NCBI GenBank assembly: GCA_026393575.1
Contig: JAPKZX010000060.1
Location: forward strand, 1-50,139
DNA from: Actinomycetota bacterium
Lineage (GTDB): Bacteria; Actinomycetota; Acidimicrobiia; Acidimicrobiales; Ilumatobacteraceae
Reading direction: 5' to 3'
Length of the DNA stretch: 50,139 nt
Part shown: one piece after another, positions 16,052 to 24,505 of the stretch
Numbering within the stretch: the first letter of the stretch is position 1
How the letters are laid out: each line of letters starts with the position of its first letter
Translations under genes and position numbers: made by a program
Notes under the pieces: generated by a model
Told to the model about the DNA's origin: nothing
The model's database searches: none
Seen by the model: the letters and a program-made list of their open reading frames with translations, nothing else

Positions 16052-16426
16052 ATGTCCACCATTGTACTAAATGAAGAAAACTTTGAGTCAACAGTTCTTG
16101 CAGAGGGGATCACCATTGTTGATTTCTGGGCAGAGTGGTGTGGGCCGTGCAAGATGTTTGGTCCCATCTTTGAGAAGTCTTCCAATGCGCACCCAGAGAT
16201 TCGCTTTGCCAAAGTAGACACCGAGGCCGAGCAGGGCTTGGCAGCTGCGCTTCAGATTCAGTCGATCCCCACCATCATGATTTTCCGTGATGGCATCTTG
16301 CTCTTCAATCAGGCTGGCGCAATGCCAGAGCACTCTTTAGAGGAAATCATCACTACGGCCGAAGGCCTCAACATGGAAGAAATCCGTGCTGAGATCGAGA
16401 TGCTTGAAAAAGGCAATCAGGGTTGA
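16052..16426 (+). CDS. trxA: Thioredoxin
   Basis: 124-residue thioredoxin reducing protein disulfides in the cytoplasm. The active site DFWAEWCGPCKMFGPIF has cysteines at 30 and 33, and the cis-proline region is QSIPTIMIFRDG. It carries a short charged C-terminal tail (NMEEIRAEIEMLEKGNQG) beyond the usual end at about 108 residues, seen in some actinobacterial thioredoxins. The ATG at 16052 has AAGGAAA upstream and is preferred to a TTG-type upstream start. An 84-bp gap separates it from the subtilase gene. Confidence 0.94.
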   Translation: MSTIVLNEENFESTVLAEGITIVDFWAEWCGPCKMFGPIFEKSSNAHPEIRFAKVDTEAEQGLAAALQIQSIPTIMIFRDGILLFNQAGAMPEHSLEEIITTAEGLNMEEIRAEIEMLEKGNQG

Positions 16427-16443
16427 TTATCTTCCCTCAGTGA

Positions 16444-17870
16444 ATGGGGGACTTCCTAGAGAAGCGACGCACTCGCTCTCGGGGGAGGGGCGTATTTCTT
16501 GGCATTGTCTTAGTGACGTGCGCACTTCTTTCGCCTGTATCTGTGCCTGCACAGGCAACCGTGAGTGTCTCTGCAGTTGATCCCACCGGTCGCATTGCGG
16601 TGGGTGAACAACATACGTGCGCAATTCGTAATGACAACACCATACTGAATCACACGTGTGTGCTGGCGACTGATGGAACCGTTTGGTGCTGGGGCGAGAA
16701 CGGAACAGGCGCTGTCGGCGATGGATCCCTTGCCAATCAACCTGACCCTGTTCAAGTCACGCTCGGAGGCACAGCCACAACTATCGCTGCAGGCGGTAAT
16801 GAATCCTGCGCAATTCTCAGTTCCTTAGAGGTGAAATGTTGGGGCAAAAACACATTTGGACAGATTGGTAATGGAACAACTTCTGCAGGAGAGAGTGTTC
16901 CTGTTTCAGTCTCGAAGATTCCGTACTCTGCATCAATCCCCGGTTCGTTCTCGGTTGATCATCTAGAAGTGGGCCTGCATCACGCGTGTGCCACCTCCAC
17001 CACGGGTGGTGCATGGTGTTGGGGTTATTACCTGAACAAGCGATTGCAACTGCGAGTGCTGTATCTGCGGGCAACGAGTTCACGTGTGCACTGCTCACGA
17101 CAGGCGCAGTGGAGTGTTTCGGGCGAAACGATGTGGGCCAACTTGGTGCAGGTACAACAAGCGCGTCGCGTTACACGCCTGGCGCTGTGAGCGGATTATC
17201 GGGAACAGTGGTGGACATAGTGGCGGGCACTACGCATGCGTGCGCAGTGATGTCTACGGGTGAAGTGCGTTGTTGGGGCGAGAACGCCATCGGTGAATTG
17301 GGAGTGGGGAATCTCGACCCTTCATACACGGCCGTAGCAATTGCAAGTTTGAACATCATGCCAACGACAACGACAACGACAACGACCACAACGACCACAA
17401 CAACCACGACCACAACAACAACAACGACAACAACCACCACAACAAGCTCTACGTCAACTACAACCACCACCAGTACGACCACGACAACTACGTCATCAAC
17501 TTCCACCACAGTTCCTGCCGCTGTGCCAGAGAATCCACCAACTCAAGTTGTGGCACCACAAACCAACACCACAACCTCATCTACTACAACTCTTCCTGCG
17601 TCACCCATCAAAAAGAAAAAGATCACGCCCATTCGCTTACGCCTGGGGCGCAAGATCAGCGCAGCAAACATTGCAGCGAGCGTGTCGTTTGCAATTCCAA
17701 AACAATCGTGGGGCACTATGCGCATCAGCATCATGACGGGTGGGAAGCGATGCAAATTCTCTGGCACAAGCGTGAAAGCAGTGCGCCGAGGCACATGTTC
17801 TGTGGCCGTTGTATTGCTGCCCAAGAGCGGAAAAGCGTCGATTCGAAACAACACAATCACCATTTCATAA
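16444..17870 (+). pseudogene. Secreted RCC1-repeat protein with poly-Thr linker, interrupted by frameshift/deletion
   Basis: Two overlapping frames together make one protein. The first (from 16444) has a signal peptide (RGVFLGIVLVTCALLSPVSVPAQA) and RCC1-type repeats with cysteines: HTCVLATDGTVWCWGENGTG, ESCAILSSLEVKCWGKNTFG and HACATSTTGGAWCWG. After GGAWCWG (about 17025) that frame degenerates, and the repeat pattern resumes in another frame as FTCALLTTGAVECFGRNDVG and HACAVMSTGEVRCWGENAIG. The spacing from WCWG to the next VSAG is only about 13 residues instead of about 35, so roughly 65 bp seem to be missing as well as the frame. A 49-codon Thr/Ser linker and a basic beta-rich C-terminal domain follow. 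Beta-propeller surface protein if intact. Sequencing or repeat-collapse error is the main alternative. Confidence 0.7.
17364..17510 (+). repeat. ACN low-complexity tract encoding poly-threonine linker
   Basis: 49 codons, nearly all ACN with some TCN, encode a Thr/Ser linker between the RCC1 repeats and the C-terminal domain. The codons are mixed (ACA, ACG, ACC, ACT), so the tract is kept at protein level rather than being a pure microsatellite. Such linkers are common in secreted actinobacterial proteins and may be glycosylated. It also produces a long spurious poly-valine reading frame on the minus strand. Confidence 0.9.
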
Positions 17871-18004
17871 CGCAACTTCCCGCGCGCGCACCTGCGCCCG
17901 CGCGAAGGGCAAATCTGTCAAGTTTTTCTTTTCCCTTATTCCATATGGCTCAAATGACCGTCCCCGGCCGACTCTGACACAGCCATGGTTTAGAGACTGC
18001 GGCC

Positions 18005-20365
18005 ATGGCAACGTCAAAACGTAAATCAAAAGAAACATCCGCAACTCGACCTTTGGTGATCGTTGAATCTCCGAACAAGGTGAAAACGATTTCAAAGATC
18101 CTCGGTGAGGACTTTGTTGTCCGTGCTTCGGTCGGGCACTTCGCAGATATCCCTGCAACAAAGAAGGGCGTAGAGATTGAAAATGACTTCGCGCTTTCGT
18201 ACGCATTAACAAAGAAAGGTGTGGACGTCATAGATGGCTTACGCAAAGATCTGGCGAACGCATCTGAATTGATTCTGGCTACGGACGCCGACCGTGAAGG
18301 CGAAATGATCGCCTATCTTCTTGACTTCTTCTTGAAGCCGACGATTCCCGTCTCTCGCATTGAGTTCCGCAGCATCACAAAGAAAGAGGTGCTCGCCGCT
18401 CTCGATAATCGCCGGCAGATAAACATGGAACTAGTTGAGGCAGCTCGTGCTCGTCGTGCACTGGATCATCTTGTTGGCTTCCAGGTATCGCCTGTGCTGT
18501 GGAGCAAGGTGCGTCAAAATCTGAGTGCGGGCCGAGTGCAGAGCCCAGCATTGCGTCTCATAGTGGAGCGCGAGATGGATCGCATCAAGTTCGTGGAAGT
18601 TGAGTATTGCGGCGTAGACGCACGTTTAGAAATGACCGGAGAGGTCACGGCTGGTTTGCGCACTATTAATACGGTGCCTGTCGCGACGTCAAAAGATATT
18701 GATGAGGCAGGTGTGGTTGCTGCGCCGGCAGAACTATTGCTTGTACCTGCGGCACAAGAGTTGGTGGCACGTCTCAGCGGCGCACCTCTGACAGTCGCAG
18801 ATTCGAAGAATTCGAAGTACACCCGTAAGCCCTACTGGCCGTACACAACGAGCACATTGCTGCAAGACGTCTTGTCTCGCTTGCATCTCAACTCAAACGC
18901 TGCGAGCAGCATCTTGAATCAGTTGTACGAAAAAGGACTGATCTCATACCCCCGCACCGATAGTGCGCAACTTGCCCCGTGGACAACAGAGGCTGCCCGT
19001 GAGCAAGTCATCGCAATGTTTGGTCTGAACGCTGTGCCCGAGACCGCTCCGCGTTTCCCCAGTAAAAAGCGCAGCGCACAGGAAGCTCATGAAGCGATTC
19101 GCCCTTCGGACTTTGGTAAGCGCAAGCCGGCCGGACTCACGGCACAGCAACTAGCTGTGTATGAACTCATCTGGCGTCGCACTGTTGCGTCACAGATGCT
19201 GCCTGCGTCGGGCACCACAGTCACAGTCACGTTTACTGCGTCCGCTGAAAAGAACGACTATGTGTTTACTGCGGCTGGAACAACAATCACAGAGCCCGGG
19301 TTTCGTCGTCTGTATTCCGCTGTTGACGACGATGAGCCAACGCCGCTCGCCACATTCACGGTTGGCGACACGGTGCAGGTACGCGAACTCGTGATCAATG
19401 AACACATCACGAAACCGCCTGCACGGTTTACAGAGTCCAGCCTCATTAAGGCGTTGGAAGCCGAAGAGATTGGTCGTCCTTCTACCTATGTACCCATCAT
19501 CAGCTCATTGCGCAATGAATACGTGTGGTCGAAGCAAGGCGATCAAGCACTTATTCCCACAGTGTCTGCAGTAGCAGTGTGCAATTTCTTGAATAGTGAA
19601 TTCAAGAATCTGATGAACTACAAGTTCACACGCCAGATGGAAGACCGTCTTGATGCTGTTGTGGAAGGCGCAGATACCTACCTCAACGTTGTGCGCAACT
19701 TTTATGAAGTGGGAGACGCCACGTGGTGTTCGCTGAAAGCCACTATCGATGCGGCTCTTGATACCTATAAGCCTGAAGACCATCCGGTGAAACACATTGG
19801 TCTGCATCCAGAGACTGGTGAAAGCATTGATCTACGAGCTGGCAAATCGTTTGCTGTACGCACAAAACAACAAAAGTCTGCAAAGAAGGGCAGAGGTGCG
19901 CGTTCCAGTGGTTCGCCATATTTCAAATATGCCGGACGCAATTTCTCTGTTCCCGACGCAATGGAGTTTGGCGACATCACTCTCGACTTCGCGTTAGCCC
20001 TCATCAATACGCCACGGGTTGAAAACCGCGTGATCGGTGAATTCAATGGCGAACAAGTTGAAGTGCGCACCGGACCATATGGCCCGTACATCGCCCGCGG
20101 CAAAGTCAACGTGTCACTTCCCAAGGAATTAGATCCGGCAACGGTCACTATGGAAGAGGTGCTTCCCCTGATGCAGTTCCCTAGGTCTTTGGGAACAGAT
20201 GTAGATGGAGAAGAAGTGCTGGTGAAGCTGGGCCAATACGGGCCTCACGTTTCAAAGGCAGGGGAGAACCGTTCGGTGGGGTCTTTAGAGATTGCCCAGA
20301 GCATCACCTTGGCTGAAGCACTGGAGTTGTTATCCCGACCAAAGAAGAGGCGTGGGAAACGGTAG
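18005..20365 (+). CDS. topA: DNA topoisomerase I (type IA)
   Basis: 786-residue type IA topoisomerase that relaxes negative supercoils. The TOPRIM domain shows LVIVESPNKVKTI (Glu21) and ATDADREGE (Asp94, Asp96, Glu98); RSITKKEVLAAL and RVQSPALRLIVERE follow; the active-site tyrosine is in GLISYPRTDS (Tyr315). EAHEAIRP and FTESSLIKALEAEEIGRPSTY complete the core. There are no C-terminal zinc fingers; instead a lysine-rich tail with TopoI C-terminal repeats (GPYGPYIARGK, LGQYGPHVSKAGENR) as in actinobacterial enzymes. The ATG at 18005 has no obvious ribosome site. A TetR gene follows 9 bp after the stop. Confidence 0.97.
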   Translation: MATSKRKSKETSATRPLVIVESPNKVKTISKILGEDFVVRASVGHFADIPATKKGVEIENDFALSYALTKKGVDVIDGLRKDLANASELILATDADREGEMIAYLLDFFLKPTIPVSRIEFRSITKKEVLAALDNRRQINMELVEAARARRALDHLVGFQVSPVLWSKVRQNLSAGRVQSPALRLIVEREMDRIKFVEVEYCGVDARLEMTGEVTAGLRTINTVPVATSKDIDEAGVVAAPAELLLVPAAQELVARLSGAPLTVADSKNSKYTRKPYWPYTTSTLLQDVLSRLHLNSNAASSILNQLYEKGLISYPRTDSAQLAPWTTEAAREQVIAMFGLNAVPETAPRFPSKKRSAQEAHEAIRPSDFGKRKPAGLTAQQLAVYELIWRRTVASQMLPASGTTVTVTFTASAEKNDYVFTAAGTTITEPGFRRLYSAVDDDEPTPLATFTVGDTVQVRELVINEHITKPPARFTESSLIKALEAEEIGRPSTYVPIISSLRNEYVWSKQGDQALIPTVSAVAVCNFLNSEFKNLMNYKFTRQMEDRLDAVVEGADTYLNVVRNFYEVGDATWCSLKATIDAALDTYKPEDHPVKHIGLHPETGESIDLRAGKSFAVRTKQQKSAKKGRGARSSGSPYFKYAGRNFSVPDAMEFGDITLDFALALINTPRVENRVIGEFNGEQVEVRTGPYGPYIARGKVNVSLPKELDPATVTMEEVLPLMQFPRSLGTDVDGEEVLVKLGQYGPHVSKAGENRSVGSLEIAQSITLAEALELLSRPKKRRGKR

Positions 20366-20374
20366 CGTCGCCTT

Positions 20375-21010
20375 ATGGAGCCACGCCGTACCCCCACCTC
20401 CCGCCAACGCATTACAGCGGCAGCGCGCGTACAAGTAGAAAGTAAAGGCATCTTGGGACTTCGCGTCCAAGACGTCGCAACCGAAGCCAAGGTATCGGTC
20501 CCTCTTATATACAAGTACTTCGGCGACCGCGATGGTTTGCTCGCAGAAGTACTAGGCGAAATGTTTGAAGAATTTGTCTTGGAACAAATCGATGCATCCG
20601 AGGCTTACTTTGATGCTCTGGAGAATCCAACGGTGGAAGACCTACTTGCAGTTATTGCACTACCGCAGCAAGATTTCCACCGGCCACGCCGTTGGCAACG
20701 CATGCAAATTCTTGCGGCCTCAGTAGAGATTCCTGCTCTGCGTCGTCAGCTGAGCGTGTTGCAGTCGCATCTTCAAGAACGTCTCACCTTGTTCATGGAA
20801 AACGCTCAGCGTCGCATTACTGGCGGTTCAGCACCTGTCTCGTCTGCGGCGCTAGCCCTGCTTGTACAGAGCTACGGATTCGGCTTTGTATTGAACGATC
20901 TTTTGGAATCAGACGAGCACACGTTTGTGACCGATGATCAATTTGCACATCTCATGCGCGTCATGTTGAACGCAGCACTGCTGAATCAACAGACACCGTC
21001 CGTAGGCTGA
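20375..21010 (+). CDS. TetR/AcrR family transcriptional regulator
   Basis: 211-residue regulator with the N-terminal HTH at about residues 25-55 (GLRVQDVATEAKVSVPLIYKYFGDRDGLLAEVLG) and a helical C-terminal domain of 150 residues with no recognised ligand class. It begins 9 bp after topA and ends 4 bp before the pyrophosphatase gene, so the three genes are probably one transcript. No palindrome like those near the other TetR gene is visible at its start; its targets are unknown. Confidence 0.9.
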   Translation: MEPRRTPTSRQRITAAARVQVESKGILGLRVQDVATEAKVSVPLIYKYFGDRDGLLAEVLGEMFEEFVLEQIDASEAYFDALENPTVEDLLAVIALPQQDFHRPRRWQRMQILAASVEIPALRRQLSVLQSHLQERLTLFMENAQRRITGGSAPVSSAALALLVQSYGFGFVLNDLLESDEHTFVTDDQFAHLMRVMLNAALLNQQTPSVG

Positions 21011-21014
21011 CCAC

Positions 21015-21503
21015 ATGGAAGTGGAAATGATTGTTGAGATTCCGCAAGGGTCTCGCAACAAGTACGAGATGGATCACGACACGGGAGCCATCTGGCTCGA
21101 CCGCACATTATTCACGGCCACTCAGTACCCACTCGACTACGGATTTTTTCCTGGTACTCACGGCGAAGACGGTGACCCACTCGATGCATTGGTATGGCTA
21201 AGCCAACCAACATTTCCTGGTTGCCATGTATGGGTGCGTCCTGTTGCAGTGTTCTGGATGAGCGACGAAAAAGGTCCCGACGCAAAAGTGTTCTGCGTTT
21301 CTTCGCACGACCCACGCATGAATCCATATGTCGATATTGAAGACTTGCCGGAGCACCTTCTTGATGAAGTGGGCAACTTTTTCGAGGTCTACAAACTGCT
21401 CGAGCCAAACAAGGACACCACCGTCAAAGGGTGGGAAGGTCGCACCGCGGCCGAGAAGGAAATCAGCGACGCGATCGCTCGTTTCGCTGCTTTGCCCCAC
21501 TAG
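21015..21503 (+). CDS. ppa: Inorganic pyrophosphatase (soluble, family I)
   Basis: 162-residue enzyme hydrolysing pyrophosphate to phosphate, pulling biosynthetic reactions forward. IVEIPQGSRNKYEMDHDTGAIWLDR, YPLDYGFFPGT and the signature EDGDPLDALV (about residues 51-60, metal-binding aspartates) are all present, as is KDTTVKGW near the end. Length matches bacterial family I enzymes. It begins 4 bp after a TetR gene; a second ATG 12 bp downstream is a possible alternative start. Confidence 0.96.
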   Translation: MEVEMIVEIPQGSRNKYEMDHDTGAIWLDRTLFTATQYPLDYGFFPGTHGEDGDPLDALVWLSQPTFPGCHVWVRPVAVFWMSDEKGPDAKVFCVSSHDPRMNPYVDIEDLPEHLLDEVGNFFEVYKLLEPNKDTTVKGWEGRTAAEKEISDAIARFAALPH

Positions 21504-21675
21504 TCAAAATCTCATTTCTGGTGACGGCCGTCACTCAAAATCATCACCCTGTGGATAACTACCTCGGCAAACCCATATAAATCAAGGGGGCTGTGGATAT
21601 CCCCCACTTTTCACAAAGGCGCATTTACAGTTCGCAGAGCAGACACAACGTCTGCAGAAAACGGGGGAAACCGTT
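21504..21675. promoter_or_regulatory. Intergenic region with palindrome, DnaA-box matches and a hairpin at the ribosome site
   Basis: 172 bp between ppa and a small membrane protein. Visible elements are a perfect 14-bp palindrome GTGACGGCCGTCAC (21521-21534), a perfect DnaA-box complement TGTGGATAA (21550-21558), a one-mismatch copy TGTGGATAT (21592-21600) in the loop of a GGGGG/CCCCC hairpin (21586-21605), and AACGG/CCGTT (21660-21664/21671-21675) which encloses the GGGGGAA ribosome site just before the ATG at 21676. Their roles are inference; the last could modulate translation of the membrane protein. Confidence 0.4.
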
Positions 21676-21984
21676 ATGTACACGCTTGGGGCACTGCTCC
21701 TTCTATCCCTCCTTCTCGGAGCCGTTATTTCGGTCATCGAGTCGGTACTCACACTCATCGGCATTCACGCCACCATCGGAAAGCTCCCCATCATTGGGGC
21801 ACACCTTTCTCTCATCATTGCCATCGGCATGGTGTGGTTGTGCGACATCAACACCATCTCAGGTTGGGGAATTTCATTCTCCGATGACTGGATGACCTAC
21901 GTGGCCAACGGCGCCATCATTCTTGGAATGATCCCGTTGAAGGATGCAGTTGTCAACATGGTGAACAAGGGCCTTCGCGCTTAG
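21676..21984 (+). CDS. Small membrane protein of unknown function
   Basis: 102 residues with three predicted transmembrane segments: LGALLLLSLLLGAVISVIESVLTLIGI (about 4-30), IGAHLSLIIAIGMVWLCDI (about 40-58) and WMTYVANGAIILGMIPLKDAVVNMV (about 73-97). GGGGGAA lies 5 bp before the ATG. I do not recognise the family. It stands alone, followed by a strong terminator, so it appears to be an independently regulated gene. Confidence 0.75.
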   Translation: MYTLGALLLLSLLLGAVISVIESVLTLIGIHATIGKLPIIGAHLSLIIAIGMVWLCDINTISGWGISFSDDWMTYVANGAIILGMIPLKDAVVNMVNKGLRA

Positions 21985-22007
21985 TTCATTTGTCCTAATT
22001 ACTAGAG

Positions 22008-22051
22008 ACGGGTTGTCGGTTCTTCGGAACTGGCAGCCCGTTTTCTATTTT
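22008..22051 (+). terminator. Rho-independent terminator
   Basis: A 15-bp stem (ACGGGTTGTCGGTTC / GAACTGGCAGCCCGT, three G-T or C-A type wobble positions all compatible with G-U pairing in RNA) closes a stable TTCG tetraloop, and TTTCTATTTT follows. It ends the 21676 gene and overlaps the 3' end of the convergent gene at 22045. Confidence 0.88.
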
Positions 22052-22317
22052 CTAGAATCCGTCCGGCGTGAGCGAATAATGCGCAACAGGCTGATCGCTC
22101 CGAAGCAGAACACAAGGACACCGAAAAAGCGAGCACCGATTCCGACTCGCAGTAACGCAAGCCATGCTCCAGACAAAACGGCAGCAACACCAATGACAAA
22201 TGCGAGCGCTCTGCCAACTTGTGATCGTGGTGTGCGAATGACTGTGATGAAGGAAAGTCCTCCGAGCAGAAGTATCGCCAACAAGATGATTGAGACGAGT
22301 AACGCAAGGCTTTCCAT
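22045..22317 (-). CDS. Small membrane protein of unknown function
   Basis: 90 residues with three hydrophobic segments (LALLVSIILLAILLLGGLSFI; GRALAFVIGVAAVLSGAWLAL; ARFFGVLVFCFGAISLLRII) and a basic C-terminus (RSRRTDSRK) that should be cytoplasmic. I do not recognise the family. No strong ribosome site is visible; an imperfect hairpin lies 12 bp upstream of the start. It is codirectional with the universal stress gene and convergent with the other small membrane protein. Confidence 0.65.
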   Translation of the reverse strand: MESLALLVSIILLAILLLGGLSFITVIRTPRSQVGRALAFVIGVAAVLSGAWLALLRVGIGARFFGVLVFCFGAISLLRIIRSRRTDSRK

Positions 22318-22328
22318 ATGCGAAGGTT

Positions 22329-22359
22329 AGACCAGCAAGCGGGGGGTACTTGCCGGTCT
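22329..22359 (-). other. Imperfect hairpin upstream of the 22045-22317 gene
   Basis: AGACC-A-GCAAG pairs with CTTGC-C-GGTCT (one internal mismatch) around a G-rich loop. It lies between the universal stress gene stop (22373) and the next start (22317). There is no T-run on either strand, so it is not a normal intrinsic terminator; it may be an mRNA processing or stability element. Confidence 0.4.
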
Positions 22360-22372
22360 AGAAGTTATGTCG

Positions 22373-22804
22373 TCAGCCAACTGGCACGATGACGACAGGA
22401 ACCTTGGCATGTCGCGACACGTAGTCAGCAACACTGCCAAGTAAGAGTCCCATCACAGCGCCGTGGCCGCGAGCCCCCACCACGATGAGGTCTGCCTTCA
22501 AACTCAGCAATACGTTGCGGGGATCGTTGTTCTCAAAATGAGTAGCGATTGCGATGTCGCGAGCGGTTGCTACAGACGTGACGCGCTTCGCTTCATTATC
22601 AAGCACAGTGCGAGAAGCAGCATCATCGAATGTATACGGGACTGCCATCTCTGCAGGAACAATGATGGGTGACCAAGCGGAAACAAGTGTGACTTTGTCA
22701 CCGGCGTGTGCGTATTGAATAGCCCAATCAATTGCCTTATGTGAGTTTGGCGAACCATCGACTCCAACAATGATGTGACGTTTTTGTGGTGCATGGGTGC
22801 TCAT
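22373..22804 (-). CDS. Universal stress protein (UspA family)
   Basis: 143 residues from ATG at 22804 (MSTHAPQKRHIIVGVDGSPNS); a longer reading of 153 residues begins at a less convincing codon. The fold signature is IIVGVDGSPNSHKAIDWAI at the front and the nucleotide-binding motif VVGARGHGAVMGLLLGSVADYVSRHAKVPVVIVP at the end, which matches the ATP-binding G-2x-G-9x-G(S) pattern. Role in stress survival is general to the family. It lies between the zinc-transport operon and small membrane genes. Confidence 0.92.
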   Translation of the reverse strand: MSTHAPQKRHIIVGVDGSPNSHKAIDWAIQYAHAGDKVTLVSAWSPIIVPAEMAVPYTFDDAASRTVLDNEAKRVTSVATARDIAIATHFENNDPRNVLLSLKADLIVVGARGHGAVMGLLLGSVADYVSRHAKVPVVIVPVG

Positions 22805-22873
22805 GTGTTCACCGTAACCCTGTGCATCTCGCAATGTAAGTGAGAACTAACTCGTTTGTTGTCACACTCAACC

Positions 22874-22914
22874 GTTAGGTAGAACTACAAGTTTTTGTTA
22901 GGAAGAACTACTAG
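22874..22914. repeat. Two 18-bp direct repeats downstream of the zinc permease gene
   Basis: GTTAGGTAGAACTACAAG (22874-22891) and GTTAGGAAGAACTACTAG (22897-22914) differ at two positions and repeat at 23 bp. The second overlaps the stop codon of the metal permease. They lie between the end of the metal-transport operon and the start of the universal stress gene, so they could be a regulator site for the latter. No other copy was noticed in the window. Confidence 0.5.
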
Positions 22915-23771
22915 TGATGATCGTGTTCGTGCGTGTGGTGTACATACGTGCGATCTGATGTTGCGAACTGTGCAATGTATGCAGCAATGAATACTGCGGT
23001 GGTAAGCAATGTAATGGTGGGCCCAGGTGCCATGTTTGCGTGATACGAAATGATGAATCCGAGCACTACCTCTGTGAGTCCTACAGCGATTGCTCCGAAT
23101 GTGATGGCATCAACTCGATTGAAGAACAAGCGGGACGTTGCAGCTGGAGTAATGAGGAGAGACACAGTAAGCACTGTCCCTACTGTGGAGAGACACACAA
23201 CGACGCATACGGCAAGCAGAATGAGCATCGCTGCGTCAAGGCGCTGAACACGAATACCAAGTTGAGTGGCATGATCGCGATCGAACGTTGCGAACTTCAA
23301 GTCGTCAAATTTGAACCACACGAAGAAAAGACTTGCAACTGTGAGAACAACTGTGATCCACAAATCCACTGTATTGACTGTTAGTAGTTGGCCGAATAAG
23401 AAATGCGTGAGTGACACTGATGTGTCCACCTTGCTGAGAGCCAAAACGCCAAAGGCAAACATGCCACTGCCCACTACAGCGATGATTGAGTCGTGGGCAA
23501 TGCGTCGGTTCTGTGACAACAAATGAATGGTGATGGCCATGAAGATTCCGGCAACTAATGCGCCTGGCAAAACGGCAGCACTTCCAAACCATGCAAAGCC
23601 GATGGCTACGCCACCAAGTAACGAATGCGACATTGCGTCACCCATATAGGCAAGGCGACGAAGCGAAATCCATGTACCAACAACTGGGGCAAGTAAACCC
23701 ACCATGAGGCATACGAGGCCTGCGCGTTGTGAGAAATCCGATTGGAATGGATCGAGGAACCAATGAATCAT
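22911..23771 (-). CDS. znuB: Zinc/manganese ABC transporter permease
   Basis: 286-residue ABC-3 family permease with about eight hydrophobic helices. RLAYMGDAMSHSLLGGVAIGF (about 38-58) is the characteristic MGDAxSH motif and LSTVGTVLTVSLLITPAATSRLF (about 195-218) the second conserved block. The C-terminus ends in HHTHEHDHH, a histidine-rich metal-binding tail that favours zinc as the substrate. It overlaps the ATPase gene by 4 bp (ATGA) as the last gene of the operon. Confidence 0.93.
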   Translation of the reverse strand: MIHWFLDPFQSDFSQRAGLVCLMVGLLAPVVGTWISLRRLAYMGDAMSHSLLGGVAIGFAWFGSAAVLPGALVAGIFMAITIHLLSQNRRIAHDSIIAVVGSGMFAFGVLALSKVDTSVSLTHFLFGQLLTVNTVDLWITVVLTVASLFFVWFKFDDLKFATFDRDHATQLGIRVQRLDAAMLILLAVCVVVCLSTVGTVLTVSLLITPAATSRLFFNRVDAITFGAIAVGLTEVVLGFIISYHANMAPGPTITLLTTAVFIAAYIAQFATSDRTYVHHTHEHDHH

Positions 23772-24505
23772 GATGGCTCCGGGGATGTTGTGCGACTGAA
23801 GAGACGCTCAAGTTGTGTGCCAGTGAGTTCGTCAGCCGGTGCGCCATCGCCGATGAGGCGACCATTGAGTGCCAAGCAGCGATTGAAATGTGTTCGCACT
23901 AAATGAAGGTCATGTGTGGAGACCAAAATGGAAGTGCCTTGTGCGCACAATGTGGCAAAGAGCGAAATGAGATCTTCTGTATGGCGTGCATCAACACCAG
24001 ACAATGCTTCGTCCAGCATCAAGATGTCGGCCTCTTGGGCTAGGGCTCGTGCCAACAACACTCGCTGCACTTGACCACCAGACAATGTGGAGAGTGACCG
24101 ATCATTCATGTCGTTCAGGTCCACTAGGGAAAGGCACTCATTCACGCGTGCATGGTCTGCAACGAGTGGGCGAAAACGACCAGTGTGAAAGCGACGTCGG
24201 CCAGCCATTACAACTTCGGCAACAGTGATGGGGAAGCGCAGATCAACATCAGACTGTTGTGGAATGTAGGCGATTGCTTGACGTTCGAGGTGATGGCAAT
24301 GCTCGCCATGAACAATGACGTCACCTTTATGATCAATGAAGCCAGCAAGCGCTTGGAACAGAGTTGATTTACCAGCGCCGTTCGGGCCAACTACCGCGAT
24401 GAGTTCGCCTGGTTGCACTACAAATGACGTCGACGAGAGTGCAGGAAAATCGCCGTATGACACGGCGACATCTTGTACTGCAAGAACGGCGTCGGCGCTA
24501 GTCAT
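23768..24505 (-). CDS. znuC: Zinc/manganese ABC transporter ATP-binding protein
   Basis: 245-residue ATPase of the metal importer. Walker A VGPNGAGKST (about residues 39-48), AYIPQQSDVDLRFPITVAEVVMAGR (Q-loop block typical of metal ABC importers), signature LSGGQVQR, Walker B ILMLDEALSGVD and switch histidine STHDLHLV are all visible. It overlaps the substrate-binding gene upstream and the permease gene downstream by 4 bp each, so the three are one translationally coupled unit. Confidence 0.94.
   Translation of the reverse strand: MTSADAVLAVQDVAVSYGDFPALSSTSFVVQPGELIAVVGPNGAGKSTLFQALAGFIDHKGDVIVHGEHCHHLERQAIAYIPQQSDVDLRFPITVAEVVMAGRRRFHTGRFRPLVADHARVNECLSLVDLNDMNDRSLSTLSGGQVQRVLLARALAQEADILMLDEALSGVDARHTEDLISLFATLCAQGTSILVSTHDLHLVRTHFNRCLALNGRLIGDGAPADELTGTQLERLFSRTTSPEPS

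Noticed and set aside
17171-17509. Long minus-strand frame encoding poly-valine
   Set aside because: It is the antisense of the ACN-rich threonine linker of the RCC1-repeat gene; composition is an artefact of the repeat.
16986-17870. Programmed frameshift in the RCC1-repeat gene
   Set aside because: No slippery sequence or stem-loop was seen at 17025-17050, and the repeat is also shortened, which points to a deletion.
17880-17915. GC-rich hairpin after the RCC1 gene as a terminator
   Set aside because: Alternating CG sequence can pair with itself, but the T-rich run lies about 25 bp away and pairing is imperfect.
21550-21605. Replication origin
   Set aside because: Only two DnaA-box-like sites, no AT-rich unwinding element and no dnaA, dnaN, parA or rpmH nearby.
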